Of a stretch of 64,000 nucleotides of DNA, positions 19,301 to 27,970 are shown piece by piece (the stretch's first letter is position 1; each line of letters starts with the position of its first letter). The stretch lies in NCBI GenBank assembly GCA_030427705.1, contig JAUIBR010000003.1:62001-126000 (forward strand). Reading direction: 5' to 3'. Origin of the DNA: a bacterium. GTDB lineage: Bacteria; Myxococcota_A; Bradymonadia; Bradymonadales; Bradymonadaceae. Below the pieces are notes generated by a model. The model was not told where the DNA came from. It saw nothing but the letters and a program-made list of their open reading frames with translations, and ran no database searches. Position numbers and translations under genes: made by a program.

Positions 19301-19681
19301 GCCCATCGCAAGGCCTTGTCGCTCTTCGAGCTTGCGACGCCGCGAACCGCCTACCCACAGAATGAACGGGAGTATGTTGCGCGGGCACTGTTGGCGCAGC
19401 GCCGTTTCGTAGAGGCCAGGCTGGAGTTTCAAAAGCTCGAAGAGCTCGCCGCGTTGGGACACGTGGGCTTCCGGCAGAATATTTATGATGGCTTATTGGC
19501 CTGCGCGGCGGGCTTGGGCGATTGGTCGCTCTTCGATTCAACCATCGAAAATGCAACCACCTATGACTTTGCGCCATCAAATCTTAACATTCGCGCGCTT
19601 GAGATCGCGCTCGAATATGTTCAAGATGACCCCAGACGACAGGCCATCCAATCATGTCTGGACCGCCATAGCGCTGCGTGA
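16322..19681 (+). CDS. Ser/Thr protein kinase with C-terminal AAA ATPase and TPR-like tail
   Basis: A 1119-residue STAND-like kinase. The kinase domain (about 10-295) has the glycine loop IARGGMGVIWEA, VAIKVI with the ATP Lys, the catalytic loop HRDIKPANILV (about 150) and the DFG motif TDFGIS (about 173), so it should be active. A P-loop GMPGTGKSA near 410 starts an AAA/NTPase module with a Walker B-like VVIAIDDGH. From about 720 the protein is helical, with TPR-like pairs (RAIDHANRSGDADAIVAARAR, AKEAEEIATDMG). This build is typical of myxobacterial eukaryote-like kinases that couple ligand or protein binding to phosphorylation. The 28-base overlap with P450 implies co-translation. Targets are unknown. 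Confidence 0.9.
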   Translation: MGQRAHEELVQRIVGPFELTRPIARGGMGVIWEANHTVTKSSVAIKVITSDAGRALGSRTLKFRKMFRSEVRATARLNHRNVVNVLDYGSLPDSIAPLDGLSPGALYYVMPMAEGGALTEYRPHSWAALHSLLTQILEGLAHAHARRVIHRDIKPANILVHGANNPRFIITDFGISFAADPNRWTFDSSVGRGSASGTPHFMAPEQFAADSRRFGPWTDLYGVGIMGYQLATGGLPFQGGSVSDLGLAHINNPMPGIHSACRFAVPVGLESWIWRMTAKSPNDRYRHAADALVDLRMLENAELDMTMTSATSSDDEISAMDTQVNDQVVETLERDPPARLRLPSKRAFSKDWRAIEPSGTPDPMPGVGLGLFGLRQIPMVGRQDQRTALWTALEQAITQNTSQVVVLTGMPGTGKSALMDWICYLASEVGVADVLRDGSRSVQQRDQGLSGLLGPHFRTEGASRQQIEQIVEDELARLGGLSSQLTRILTAILSEGRSSQSQIPASQALESVERFVELLADRRPVVIAIDDGHYNADGVELVSHLAGKDGHPILAIVCETTGHPSTSLDRLKSAEDVRVIAVDPLKPDELSTMLASICSLPLEKQRLVGEKSEGSPLFAVQLVTDWVKKGVLEARGEKIVAVGPIPPLPNSIRDVWSRRLKDLQPDALSALKLIATFGKNSRISHLQGVFEQAQRELDEDLIDSAIREGLLRHSDQGIEFVHGLLQDCVLEMCSDDERLEFNAICAQFLAQRPLATPSDHMRIARHLTLAQQQVSASDHMLTACLGARRAFDVENLRDWTTEWMVVLEQNPDDASWAQALSMQSYTYLLGTGESDRSKAVELARRAIDHANRSGDADAIVAARARRALTTLYSGQVDDGLEILKDLPSANPNLMAEALVTEARLESVRRNLEVVLVRAKEAEEIATDMGLLIQAKQIRARVYLEQDALTEANAHIVAAASLAMEHEYLIAEARSYQTMAFIADASGDFEEAERAHRKALSLFELATPRTAYPQNEREYVARALLAQRRFVEARLEFQKLEELAALGHVGFRQNIYDGLLACAAGLGDWSLFDSTIENATTYDFAPSNLNIRALEIALEYVQDDPRRQAIQSCLDRHSAA

Positions 19682-19773
19682 GACATGCTCCCGATGACAA
19701 TTGACAACGGGTTGGCCCTGTCCTAAACCTATGCAAGCTGGTGAGTTCGCCAGCAAAACCCCACTCGAAATGC

Positions 19774-19793
19774 CGGGAACGTGAACGTTCCCG
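19774..19793 (+). terminator. Perfect 8-bp hairpin after the kinase gene
   Basis: CGGGAACG-TGAA-CGTTCCCG is a perfect stem with a 4-base loop, about 93 bases after the kinase stop. It is not followed by a T-run, so it is not a standard intrinsic terminator. It may be a Rho-associated or processing hairpin, or an operator in front of rho. Confidence 0.45.
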
Positions 19794-19871
19794 ACGTGTT
19801 ATCTCCAGATATCGAAATCTAGATAAATCATATTAAACCACGTCCGATACGCTTTCCCCGCGTATCCGCAT

Positions 19872-19907
19872 GCAGCCTAACGATGGCTGCGCAAACGTCT
19901 TGAGGAA
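19872..19907 (+). promoter_or_regulatory. rho leader: 6-bp hairpin and GAGGAA ribosome site
   Basis: GCAGCC-TAACGAT-GGCTGC can form a 6-bp stem 24 bases before the rho start, followed by GAGGAA at 19902-19907, which fixes the ATG at 19914. rho genes are often autoregulated through their leaders; whether this hairpin takes part is inference. Confidence 0.35.
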
Positions 19908-19913
19908 GACTCC

Positions 19914-21158
19914 ATGCATCTTAAGGATCTGAAACAAAAGAAGATGGCCGAATTGGTCAAGGTAGCCGTCGACGCAGGTGTTGAAAATGCGCCGAACATG
20001 CGCAAGCAAGAGCTCATATTCGCCTTGCTTCAAGCGACTGCCGACAAAGATGAAGCTATTTATGGCGAGGGTGTTTTGGAAACCCTGCCTGACGGCTTCG
20101 GCTTCTTGCGCGCCCCGGATTACAACTACCTTCCAGGGCCCGACGACATCTACGTTTCACCCAGCCAGATTCGCCGCTTCAACCTGCGAACCGGTGACAC
20201 GGTCAGCGGCCAGATTCGCCCACCAAAAGACAGTGAGCGCTACTTCGCTCTGCTGAAAGTGGAAGAGGTCAATCACGAGTCTCCAGACAAGCTTCGGGAC
20301 AAGGTTCTGTTCGACAACCTTACGCCTCTCTACCCAGAAGAGCGGCTGGACATGGAAGTCGAAGGCAATTTCAGCACGCGCATCATCGACCTGCTTGTCC
20401 CACTCGGAAAGGGACAGCGTGCGTTGATCGTCGCTCCACCACGTACCGGTAAGACGGTCCTCTTGCAGGACATCGCGAACTCGGTCGCGACGAACAATCC
20501 TGATGTTGTGCTCATCGTGCTCCTCATCGACGAGCGTCCTGAGGAGGTCACGGACATGGAGCGCTCGGTGAAAGGTGAAGTCATCAGCTCCACCTTCGAC
20601 GAGCCTGCACAACGTCACGTACAGGTCGCTGAAATGGTGATCGAGAAGGCCAAGCGCCTTGTCGAGCACGGCCGCGACGTTGTCATTCTGCTCGACTCGA
20701 TTACGCGTCTTGCACGTGCGTACAACACGGTCGTCCCGCCATCCGGTAAGATTCTTTCTGGTGGTGTTGACTCAAATGCGTTGCACAAGCCGAAGCGCTT
20801 CTTCGGTGCTGCTCGTAACATCGAAGAAGGCGGAAGCCTCACGATTATCGCCACCGCGCTTATCGACACTGGTAGCCGCATGGACGAGGTCATCTTCGAG
20901 GAATTCAAGGGCACCGGTAACTCCGAGCTGCACCTCGACCGCAAGCTCATGGAAAAGCGTATCTTCCCTTGCCTGGACATCAACAAGTCCGGCACGCGGA
21001 AAGAGGAACTGCTTATGCCAGAAGGCCAGCTCAACCGCGTCTGGATTCTTCGTCAGCTCCTGCATCCTCTAAACGTCGTGGACTCGATGGAGTTCATGCT
21101 CGACAAGCTCGGACGCACCGAGAACAACGAGGAATTCCTGAAGTCGATGAGCGGTTAA
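19914..21158 (+). CDS. rho: Transcription termination factor Rho
   Basis: Rho is the hexameric RNA helicase that ends untranslated transcripts. At 414 residues it has the usual length. The N-terminal [31 protein letters not shown] is the helical domain. The OSB RNA-binding domain carries [29 protein letters not shown]. The motor has Walker [14 protein letters not shown] (about 174-186), Walker [17 protein letters not shown] and the ring-interface GGVD. It is monocistronic or last in its transcript: a structured repeat region follows before prfA. Its presence matters because most gene ends here carry hairpins without T-runs. Confidence 0.97.
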   Translation: MHLKDLKQKKMAELVKVAVDAGVENAPNMRKQELIFALLQATADKDEAIYGEGVLETLPDGFGFLRAPDYNYLPGPDDIYVSPSQIRRFNLRTGDTVSGQIRPPKDSERYFALLKVEEVNHESPDKLRDKVLFDNLTPLYPEERLDMEVEGNFSTRIIDLLVPLGKGQRALIVAPPRTGKTVLLQDIANSVATNNPDVVLIVLLIDERPEEVTDMERSVKGEVISSTFDEPAQRHVQVAEMVIEKAKRLVEHGRDVVILLDSITRLARAYNTVVPPSGKILSGGVDSNALHKPKRFFGAARNIEEGGSLTIIATALIDTGSRMDEVIFEEFKGTGNSELHLDRKLMEKRIFPCLDINKSGTRKEELLMPEGQLNRVWILRQLLHPLNVVDSMEFMLDKLGRTENNEEFLKSMSG

Positions 21159-21163
21159 CTCTT

Positions 21164-21328
21164 AGTAAGGCAACAAGATTATTAAGGCGGTAAGGTGCTA
21201 TTACCGCCTGTCTTGTGTGTTGCGCATATATGCCTTCGCCGACTTATTTAGCTCACCGCCTTACTAAGGCTTAACCGCCTTACTAAGGAACCTTCACCGA
21301 CTTATTTAGCTTAACCGCCTTACTAAGA
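21164..21328. repeat. Family E repeat region between rho and prfA
   Basis: TTAGTAAGGC-type words on the left and their complements (CCGCCTTACTAAG, three copies) on the right, with GACTTATTTAGC twice between them. Together these can pair as nested hairpins. The left copy starts within 6 bases of the rho stop and the last copy runs to the base before the prfA ATG, so the prfA leader is made of the repeat and no good ribosome site is evident. Confidence 0.75.
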
Positions 21329-22393
21329 ATGTTTGAGAAAGTAGAAGAGCTGCAGCAGCGGTTTGACGAGGTGACTAGTCAGCTCGGTGACCCTGATGTA
21401 GTGGGGGATCCCGACAGGTTGCGAGAGCTCAGCAAAGAGCACTCGCGGCTTCAGGAAGTTGTGTCTACCTACGACAACTACAACTCCGCGAGGGAATCCC
21501 TGGAAGAAAACAAGGTGATGCTCACCGAGTCGGAAGACGACGAAATGCGTGAGCTGATTCGTGAGGAAATCCTTGTGCTCGAAGAGCGGATAACCGAACT
21601 CGGAGAGCACCTGACCTATCTTCTGACACCTCGCGACCCGCTGGACGACAAGAACATCTTGCTGGAAATCCGCGCAGGAACTGGTGGTGAAGAGGCTGCT
21701 CTGTTCGCAGCAGATCTGTTCCGTATGTACTCACGCTTTGCGGAAACCAAAGGCTGGAAGGTGGAGGTCCTGAACACGAACGCCACCGACAAAGGCGGTT
21801 TTCGTGAGATCGTGGCCTTGATATCGGGCGACGAAGTCTACAGCCATCTTAAGTACGAATCGGGCACACACCGCGTACAGCGCGTACCCGATACCGAGAG
21901 CCAGGGCCGTATTCACACGTCTGCGGCAACCGTTGCCATTCTGCCAGAAGCCGAAGAGGTCGACGTTGATATTCGCAACGAAGACCTACGCATCGATACG
22001 TTCCGCGCGTCGGGTGCTGGTGGTCAACACGTCAACAAGACGGAATCGGCCATCCGCATCACGCACATCCCAACGGGGTTGGTCGTGTCGTGTCAGGACG
22101 AAAAGTCCCAACACAAGAACAAGGCCCGAGCCATGAAGGTTTTGGCCGCTCGCCTTTTGGAACAAGAGCGCGAGGCCGCGCAAGCTTCCATGGCTTCGGA
22201 CCGAAAGGACCAGGTGGGTTCAGGCGACCGCTCAGAGCGTATCCGCACCTATAACTATCCACAGTCGCGGATCACAGACCACCGCATCAACTTCACGTCG
22301 TACAAATTGCCCACCGTTTTGGAAGGTGATTTGGAAGAGGTTGTCTTGCCGCTGCGCACGCATTTCACGGCGCAAGCGATGCAAGAGCAGTAA
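21329..22393 (+). CDS. prfA: Peptide chain release factor 1
   Basis: A 354-residue RF1 that ends translation at UAA and UAG. The catalytic GGQ is in [19 protein letters not shown] near residue 230. The stop-codon reading motif is of the RF1 type ([14 protein letters not shown]-x-T) rather than RF2 SPF, and [15 protein letters not shown] is conserved. The HemK/PrmC methylase that modifies the Gln in many genomes is not adjacent. The N-terminal ATG at 21329 follows immediately after a family E repeat (CTTACTAAGA), which leaves an atypical leader. Confidence 0.97.
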   Translation: MFEKVEELQQRFDEVTSQLGDPDVVGDPDRLRELSKEHSRLQEVVSTYDNYNSARESLEENKVMLTESEDDEMRELIREEILVLEERITELGEHLTYLLTPRDPLDDKNILLEIRAGTGGEEAALFAADLFRMYSRFAETKGWKVEVLNTNATDKGGFREIVALISGDEVYSHLKYESGTHRVQRVPDTESQGRIHTSAATVAILPEAEEVDVDIRNEDLRIDTFRASGAGGQHVNKTESAIRITHIPTGLVVSCQDEKSQHKNKARAMKVLAARLLEQEREAAQASMASDRKDQVGSGDRSERIRTYNYPQSRITDHRINFTSYKLPTVLEGDLEEVVLPLRTHFTAQAMQEQ

Positions 22394-22399
22394 GAAGTT

Positions 22400-23269
22400 C
22401 TAATCCTTCTTGGTCATACTCGAGATATCGAAGTGGACGTTCACTCCAAACGAGATGGAGTAGAAGTCTTCTAAGACCTTGTCGTCTGCTTCTTCAGGGG
22501 CGCCAGCCCAGAAGAATCCTTGCCACATGAAGGCTCCAGTTAGATCGAACATGAAGTGACCTGCTTTGACCGTGTATCCCGCATGGAATCCGAGCGGAAT
22601 GAAGAGGTCATCATCCGCATCGAAGTCGGCTTTTCTCAGGCCTGTATCAAAGCCGACGAACGCCATCTTACTCACCTGAAACGTCCCGCGAAGCGGCACA
22701 TTGATACCCGCGATCGTCTGACTTTCGTCACCCACGGATGCGAAGGTCAATGGGAAGAAGACGCCCAAATCCATGCGTCCGCCCTCGAATCTAAGTAGCG
22801 AATGCAGACCTGGATTAACTGCCCAAAAGCTCCCGTCTTCCTCGCTTCCTAAAGGAACCGTCAACGTCGCTCGAGCTCCGAAATCCATGTCGTCGTTGGT
22901 GCTCATCCACGTGAAGAAAACTGGCAAATCGCCTGCATCGCCGTCCGGGGAGAGCTGTATCGGCGGAAGGCCAACGCCCGCCTCAAGTGTACGGGTGATG
23001 CCGTATGCAAGGCTGGCGTTAAGTAACCAAACATTTTCGATGCCACCCGGTATTTTTACGGTCGTGACACCATCTTCAAGGAAGGTACCGAACTTAGGTG
23101 CACCCATCGGCCCCAAGAACAGATTCAAGTCCCCTTTTGGGGTGGTCAGCGGGCGAGTCGTATGGTTCCCCTTTGCCCTCGCCTTCACGGTCTTCGCCGA
23201 GGCTAGAGGGACAGCCAAAAAGGTAGCGGCCAGCAACGATGCGATCGCGAGAGTCCGTTGATTCATCAA
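22400..23269 (-). CDS. Secreted outer-membrane-type protein
   Basis: A 289-residue protein with signal peptide QRTLAIASLLAATFLAVPLASA and likely cleavage after ASA. The body consists of alternating amphipathic strands (AYGITRTLEAGVGLPPIQLS, FGARATLTVPLGSEEDG, FKVSKMAFVGFDTGL-like) typical of a small beta-barrel or MetA-pathway-like outer membrane protein. It ends FGVNVHFDISSMTKKD, without a terminal Phe. It is convergent with prfA (gap 6 bases), and a family A array lies directly upstream. No specific function can be assigned. Confidence 0.65.
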   Translation of the reverse strand: MMNQRTLAIASLLAATFLAVPLASAKTVKARAKGNHTTRPLTTPKGDLNLFLGPMGAPKFGTFLEDGVTTVKIPGGIENVWLLNASLAYGITRTLEAGVGLPPIQLSPDGDAGDLPVFFTWMSTNDDMDFGARATLTVPLGSEEDGSFWAVNPGLHSLLRFEGGRMDLGVFFPLTFASVGDESQTIAGINVPLRGTFQVSKMAFVGFDTGLRKADFDADDDLFIPLGFHAGYTVKAGHFMFDLTGAFMWQGFFWAGAPEEADDKVLEDFYSISFGVNVHFDISSMTKKD

Positions 23270-23284
23270 TACGTCCTAAAAACC

Positions 23285-23461
23285 GGTGAGCGCTAGCGAA
23301 CCAAATCGGTGAGCACTAGCGAATCAAATCGGTGAGCACCGCGAACCAAATCGGTGAGCGCTAGCGAACCAAATCGGTGAGCGCTAGCGAACCAAATCGG
23401 TGAGCACTAGCGAACCAAATCGGTGAGCACCGCGAACCAAATCGGTGAGCGATAGCGAACC
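23285..23461 (+). repeat. Family A hairpin array, 8 units
   Basis: Eight GGTGAGC-loop-GCGAACC units of 17-18 bases with loops GCTA, ACTA, ACC and GATA in the order GCTA, ACTA, ACC, GCTA, GCTA, ACTA, ACC, GATA. This order suggests block duplication of a three-unit set. Units are joined by AAATC. One unit has GAATC instead of GAACC. It lies between the outer-membrane-type gene start and the response-regulator stop, both on the minus strand. Confidence 0.95.
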
Positions 23462-23507
23462 AACGCGATAGTGTAATGGATTTGGCAGTTCGTCCAGAAA
23501 GGGAAAC

Positions 23508-24263
23508 TTAGGAACCGGCGATGTTCCACGGGATCAATGCCTTTAGGTCAGTTGCCCGGCTTCGGGCCAAGGGCACACCCAGGTCGGTGTTTCGGTCTAG
23601 CATTAATCGATAGGTGCCAGCGCCCCATGGAGAGATAGACTCGATGGCGTCTAGCCGAACGATGTATGAGCGGTGGCAGCGAAAGAAGTGCTCTGGGTCC
23701 AGATTCTTTTCCAGGAACTTGAGATTGAAGTCGGTGATATGCCGTGAATCCTTGGTCTGAACGACCACGATTCCGTCTTCGGATTCAAAGAAGAGTACAT
23801 CGTCGACGGGGATGACTTCGTACGACCCGCGCACATTGACCGAAATACGATTTAGACGCCGTGTCGGTTCGACGACTTCAGCATCGCTATCCGCGCTCGC
23901 AGCGTTTTGCCGGGTACGTTCGATGGCCTTCTGCAGGCGCCCCAACCGCACGGGTTTTAACAGATAGTCGCTCGCTCCGACGTTGAATGCGTCCAACGCG
24001 TGATGGTCGTAGGCGGTCACAAAAATTACATCCGGTCCATTTTCACGCTCGTCGAAGAGCTCGGCCAGCCGCATGCCGCCGATACCGGGCATGTTGATAT
24101 CCAAGAACACAAGGTCGAGCTCATCACCTAGCTCTTCCACCATGCGCTGCGCATCTTCAGCGCTAGCCGCCTCGCCAAGCACGCTGACGTCCTCGCATTG
24201 TTGGAGTAACCACTGCAGTTCTTCGCGGGCTGGCCGCTCATCATCGACAATCAATACGTTCAT
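23508..24263 (-). CDS. LytTR-family response regulator
   Basis: From the ATG at 24263 (MNVLIVDDERPAREE) the protein is 251 residues. The receiver domain has the acidic pair VDDE, the phospho-acceptor Asp in LVFLDINMPGIGG (about residue 54), TAYD and the Lys in LLKPVRL. The C-terminal LytTR DNA-binding domain (SVNVRGSYEVIPVDDVLFFESEDG, HFFRCHRSYIVRLDAIESI) is clear. It overlaps the kinase stop by 4 bases (ATGA), so the two form one operon. LytTR regulators commonly control surface polysaccharide or competence-like genes; the target here is unknown. Confidence 0.93.
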   Translation of the reverse strand: MNVLIVDDERPAREELQWLLQQCEDVSVLGEAASAEDAQRMVEELGDELDLVFLDINMPGIGGMRLAELFDERENGPDVIFVTAYDHHALDAFNVGASDYLLKPVRLGRLQKAIERTRQNAASADSDAEVVEPTRRLNRISVNVRGSYEVIPVDDVLFFESEDGIVVVQTKDSRHITDFNLKFLEKNLDPEHFFRCHRSYIVRLDAIESISPWGAGTYRLMLDRNTDLGVPLARSRATDLKALIPWNIAGS

Positions 24264-25549
24264 GTTACCGCCGATTTTAGTGTCTGCTTGGCCTGTGTTG
24301 CCAGCCGTGTTTCTGGCAGTGGGATGCTGAACTCTACACATGCACCCGTCTGATCTTCACGATTTTCAAGGGTGAGCGCGATATCCGCGTCGAAGTAGCG
24401 ATGCAGGCGCTCGCGAACATTCTGCAATCCCAACCCGCTGACACGACCACCTTGTTCCTGCCGCGGTTGCTCATCAAGCCCAGGTCCGTTGTCGATGACG
24501 CGTACGACCAACTCCGAATCCCGCTTCTCCATCGTAACTGACACATGCACCTGACCATCGTCAGCCCCGTGTTGGATCGCGTTCTCGACCAGTGGTTGCA
24601 GGATCAAAGGAGGCACATGGATGGCGGCGATATCGACCTCGTCATCAACCGTCACGTCGAACTCCAAACCGTCTCCAAACCGCGCGCGCTCTAGCTCAAC
24701 GTAGCGTTTAATCTGCGTGACTTCGTCGCGCAGCGAGGTCTCTTCACGTTCATGCGAGAGCGTGTAGCGAAGGAACTCGGACAGGTCCAAGGTCAGCTCG
24801 CGCGCTTTCGGAGGGTCAGTGCGAATCAGGTAGGCCAGCGTGTTCAGCAGATTAAACAGGAAGTGCGGTCGAATCTGATACTGCAGCGCTTCCAGTCTGG
24901 CCGAACGCACAATATCGGCCGACGTGTGCGCCTCTTCGCGAAGTTTCTCGAGCTCACCGACCAGGTTCAACACACCCATGAACACGACAACACCCACAAC
25001 GTTTGCGGTGATCTTGGCCAGATGCAGCCAGATATTCGAGGCTTCGTGGAGGGCGAGGTCGGGCTCGACGCCGACCATGATGCCGCCGATGACGATATGG
25101 TAGCCGACTTGCACGACCGTCGCTCCCGCAGCGACCGAGACGACATTCGTGCCAAACCGCCTGCTCCACCAACCCGCCGAGAAACCCACGACGACACTGG
25201 CAGCGAACGCCCAGCCGCCCATTGGCGCACCGATGGTGTATGCGTAGACAGCACCCGCTGCTGCGCCAACGAACGAGCCGACCTTTCGGCCACCCAGAAA
25301 GCCGGCGACGACGATACCCAGCATGCGAACGTTGAAGCTCTGCCCACCGATGCTCAAACCCAGGAACACGCCCCAGATGGCGACCGCACCAAGCGCGACG
25401 GCCAGGAAGAGCCGTCGTCTGAATGACGCGTCGCGGCCGGTCTGACTTAGCCAGACACGCGCCGGCTTCACCATCACAAGAATCAGCACGATCGCGACTA
25501 GGACCGATGCCTTTTCAAGGAGTTTGATGATGAGTACGAGTGCGTCCAA
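24260..25549 (-). CDS. LytS-like sensor histidine kinase
   Basis: A 429-residue partner of the LytTR regulator. The N-terminal half is the multi-pass 5TMR-LYT type sensor (IWGVFLGLSIGGQSF, VRMLGIVVAGFLGGRKVGSFVGAAAGA). The catalytic part has the His_kinase motif YQIRPHFLFNLLNTLAYLI with the phospho-His near residue 223, the N-box LVENAIQHG and the G-box NGPGLDEQ, GLGLQNVRERL. The start is TTG at 25549 with a GAAGG ribosome site 6 bases upstream; an in-frame TGA just before rules out a longer form. It is divergent from the oxygenase gene, whose 5' leader it overlaps. Confidence 0.92.
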   Translation of the reverse strand: MDALVLIIKLLEKASVLVAIVLILVMVKPARVWLSQTGRDASFRRRLFLAVALGAVAIWGVFLGLSIGGQSFNVRMLGIVVAGFLGGRKVGSFVGAAAGAVYAYTIGAPMGGWAFAASVVVGFSAGWWSRRFGTNVVSVAAGATVVQVGYHIVIGGIMVGVEPDLALHEASNIWLHLAKITANVVGVVVFMGVLNLVGELEKLREEAHTSADIVRSARLEALQYQIRPHFLFNLLNTLAYLIRTDPPKARELTLDLSEFLRYTLSHEREETSLRDEVTQIKRYVELERARFGDGLEFDVTVDDEVDIAAIHVPPLILQPLVENAIQHGADDGQVHVSVTMEKRDSELVVRVIDNGPGLDEQPRQEQGGRVSGLGLQNVRERLHRYFDADIALTLENREDQTGACVEFSIPLPETRLATQAKQTLKSAVT

Positions 25550-25641
25550 TTGGTGCCTTCAGCTTTGGCGAAACGACAGGTTCTCTGGTACAACATCTGG
25601 CAGCGGAACCCATCCGAAAAATACTACCAAGAGACGTACAG

Positions 25642-26589
25642 ATGAGTGAGCAGTCCATACCTGTCGTAAATTTGGAACACTACACGCAAGGCGACGAATC
25701 CCAAAAACAAGCGTTCATAAAGGCGCTTGGAGACGGTCTACGTGAACTGGGTTTTGTCGCGGTCGAAGGCCACGGCGTATCGAAAGACCTGATCGACCGC
25801 AACTACGCTGCATTCAAGGCGTTGTTCGGGCTCGATGAGGATACCAAGAAGAAATACGAACGACCCGAACATGGCCGCCAACGTGGCTATACATCGTTTG
25901 GCGTCGAACATGCGAAGGGCACGGCGAAAGCGGACTTGAAAGAGTTTTGGCATGTCGGGCGCGAGCTTGAAAGCGATCACCCGCTGTCCGAGCGGATGCC
26001 GCCAAATGAGTGGCCGGACGAACTTCCGCAGCTCAAAGAAGAGGCGTTGAACTACTACCAGACGTTGGACGAGGTGGGCCGACAGCTGCTAGAGGCGCTT
26101 GGTATCTACCTGGGACAAGAGCCTGACCAGCTGCCCTCGATGGCACGGGACGGAAACAGCGTCATGCGCATCATCCACTATCCAGTATGTGATGGGTTCA
26201 GTGACCCGGGTGCTATGCGAGCGGCTGCGCACGAAGACATCAACCTGATTACCTTGCTTCCTCAGGCGACCGAATCAGGGCTTGAGATCATGACGCGAGA
26301 AGGTGAATGGCTGGGAATCAACGCCATCCCTGGTCAGTTGATCGTCGATACTGGCGATATGATGAAGCGTATCACCAACGACCAGATTCCAGCGACGCGC
26401 CATCGTGTCGTAAACCCGCAGGGTGAGCCCACCGAACGGTATTCGATGCCGTTCTTCGTGCACCCTCACCCCGATTGCATGCTGGACGTGCTGCCCGGGT
26501 TGTTGGAAGACGGTGAACAAAGGAAGTATCCTGCGATGACCGCAGATGAGTACCTCTTGGAACGACTGTCCGAAAACAAAGTGAAATAA
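25642..26589 (+). CDS. Isopenicillin-N-synthase-like 2-oxoglutarate/Fe(II) oxygenase
   Basis: About 315 residues from the ATG at 25642 (MSEQSIPVVNLEHY). The N-terminal DIOX_N-like region includes LGFVAVEGHGV. The iron site is HED in AAAHEDINLITLLPQ with the distal His in ATRHRVVNP, and the 2-oxoglutarate-binding R-x-S is in ERYSMPFFVHP. All ligands are present. This superfamily hydroxylates or cyclises small molecules; bacterial stand-alone members are mostly uncharacterised. It is followed after 9 bases by the YgfZ-like gene, suggesting an operon. Confidence 0.88.
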   Translation: MSEQSIPVVNLEHYTQGDESQKQAFIKALGDGLRELGFVAVEGHGVSKDLIDRNYAAFKALFGLDEDTKKKYERPEHGRQRGYTSFGVEHAKGTAKADLKEFWHVGRELESDHPLSERMPPNEWPDELPQLKEEALNYYQTLDEVGRQLLEALGIYLGQEPDQLPSMARDGNSVMRIIHYPVCDGFSDPGAMRAAAHEDINLITLLPQATESGLEIMTREGEWLGINAIPGQLIVDTGDMMKRITNDQIPATRHRVVNPQGEPTERYSMPFFVHPHPDCMLDVLPGLLEDGEQRKYPAMTADEYLLERLSENKVK

Positions 26590-26598
26590 CAGGGCGTC

Positions 26599-27669
26599 AT
26601 GCGCACTGACGAGTTTAAGGAACAACTACAAGAGGCGGGAGCCAGCTGGACGACGGTTTCAGACAGTCCTGTCGTGCGTGACTACGGTGATTTCACCGAG
26701 GAATACCGCGCCGTTGTTGCTCCAGACGGGCTCGCCATCGCCGACCGTTCTGAACGTGAGACGGTTGTTGCGCTTGGCACTGACGCGATTCCGCTGATCC
26801 AGGGACTCGTCACCGGCAACGTCTTCCAGCTCGCCGAGGAAGGCTCCGGCCAATACAACCTCGCGGTGAACGTGAAGGGGCGCTTGGTCACAGACATGCG
26901 CCTGCTGCACATCCCCGAGATGTTGTTGATCGACCTTGAACCTGGCGCTCAGAAAGCAGGTGCGATTCGGCATTTCCGCAAGAACGTCATCAACGAAGAC
27001 GCCAAATTTCTAGATCGAACCGAGCGCACCGGACGCATCACAGTCCTTGGTGGACGCGCCGCGGCTGCCATCGCCTCGCTAGGTGAGTGGCATACTGACG
27101 TCAAGGAGCTGCGCCCGTATCACGGCACGTGGGGCGTGGTTCGAGACCAAGACATCATCATCCAACGCAATCCAGATTGGGGGGTCGACGCCTTCGATCT
27201 CATCATGGATATCGACTCCATCGGTGTGATTTGGTCGTGGTTCAAAGACCAGCTGGGCGCCACAACAGTTGGCAACAAGGCGTTGGAAGTCCTTCGGATC
27301 GAAAACGGAACCCCCCGATTTGGCGCTGAGCTGGACGAGACCATCATTCCGCTAGAAGCCGATCTGGAGTGGGCCATCAGCTTCGACAAGGGCTGCTATC
27401 TGGGCCAAGAAATCATCGCACGCTTGGATTCCCTGGGCGTACCAAAGCAGATGCTGCGTCTGTTGGTCTTCCAAGAAGACGTCGTTCCAACCGTCGGTGC
27501 CGATGTGAAAAGTGACGGAAAGGTTGTCGGCAAAATCCGAAGCGCCGTCATGTCACCCAAATACGACGCGCCCATCGCGCTCGCTTACCTGAAGCGTGAC
27601 CATAATGAACCCGGTGGTACGGTGACCGTCGGTGGGAACCTCGCAACAATTAGACTTCTCACTTCGTGA
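26599..27669 (+). CDS. ygfZ: Folate-dependent YgfZ/GcvT-like protein
   Basis: A 356-residue protein of the GcvT fold. The YgfZ signature K-G-C-Y-x-G-Q-E appears as SFDKGCYLGQEIIARLDS, and the N-terminal DRSERETVVALGTDAIPLIQGLVTGNVFQL matches the barrel of this family. YgfZ acts with tetrahydrofolate in maintaining iron-sulphur enzymes. The last codons and the stop (CTCACTTCGTGA) are themselves the first hairpin of a repeat array, so the reading frame has absorbed repeat sequence. The upstream Fe(II) oxygenase is probably co-transcribed. Confidence 0.85.
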   Translation: MRTDEFKEQLQEAGASWTTVSDSPVVRDYGDFTEEYRAVVAPDGLAIADRSERETVVALGTDAIPLIQGLVTGNVFQLAEEGSGQYNLAVNVKGRLVTDMRLLHIPEMLLIDLEPGAQKAGAIRHFRKNVINEDAKFLDRTERTGRITVLGGRAAAAIASLGEWHTDVKELRPYHGTWGVVRDQDIIIQRNPDWGVDAFDLIMDIDSIGVIWSWFKDQLGATTVGNKALEVLRIENGTPRFGAELDETIIPLEADLEWAISFDKGCYLGQEIIARLDSLGVPKQMLRLLVFQEDVVPTVGADVKSDGKVVGKIRSAVMSPKYDAPIALAYLKRDHNEPGGTVTVGGNLATIRLLTS

Positions 27670-27928
27670 GAGTTCTCTTGGCCTTCGGCCAGTTGTCTTC
27701 TCACTTCGTGAGAGTCTTCTTTTCACTTCGTGAAAGTTCGCTTGGCCTTCGGCCAGTTTCGTTTGTCGGTTGAACAGACCTTCGCAAAGCGAAAGCTAAC
27801 TCTGCGAAGTCAGAAGACCACTTGTCGCTTTGCGACAAAGACAACTTTGCGAAAGCAAAAGACAACTTGTCGCGAAGCGACAAAGAAAACTCTGCGAAGC
27901 AGAAGACAACTTGTCGCGCAGCGACAAA
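27656..27928 (+). repeat. Family B alternating tandem hairpin array
   Basis: About twelve short hairpins in 273 bases, separated by 4-9 bases. The left part has TCTCAC-TTC-GTGAGA (twice), TTTCAC-TTC-GTGAAA and TGGCC-TTC-GGCCA (twice). The right part alternates TTGTCGC-nnn-GCGACAA (loops TTT, GAA, GCA) with TCTGC-GAA-GCAGA types, spaced by GACAAC or GAAAAC. Several differ by compensatory changes in both arms. It fills the 300-base gap between the YgfZ-like gene and the next outer-membrane-type gene, and overlaps the YgfZ stop codon. Confidence 0.9.
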
Positions 27929-27970
27929 GAAATGTGCTAAACGCTCTCCCGTAAGCACAGGAGAGGATTG

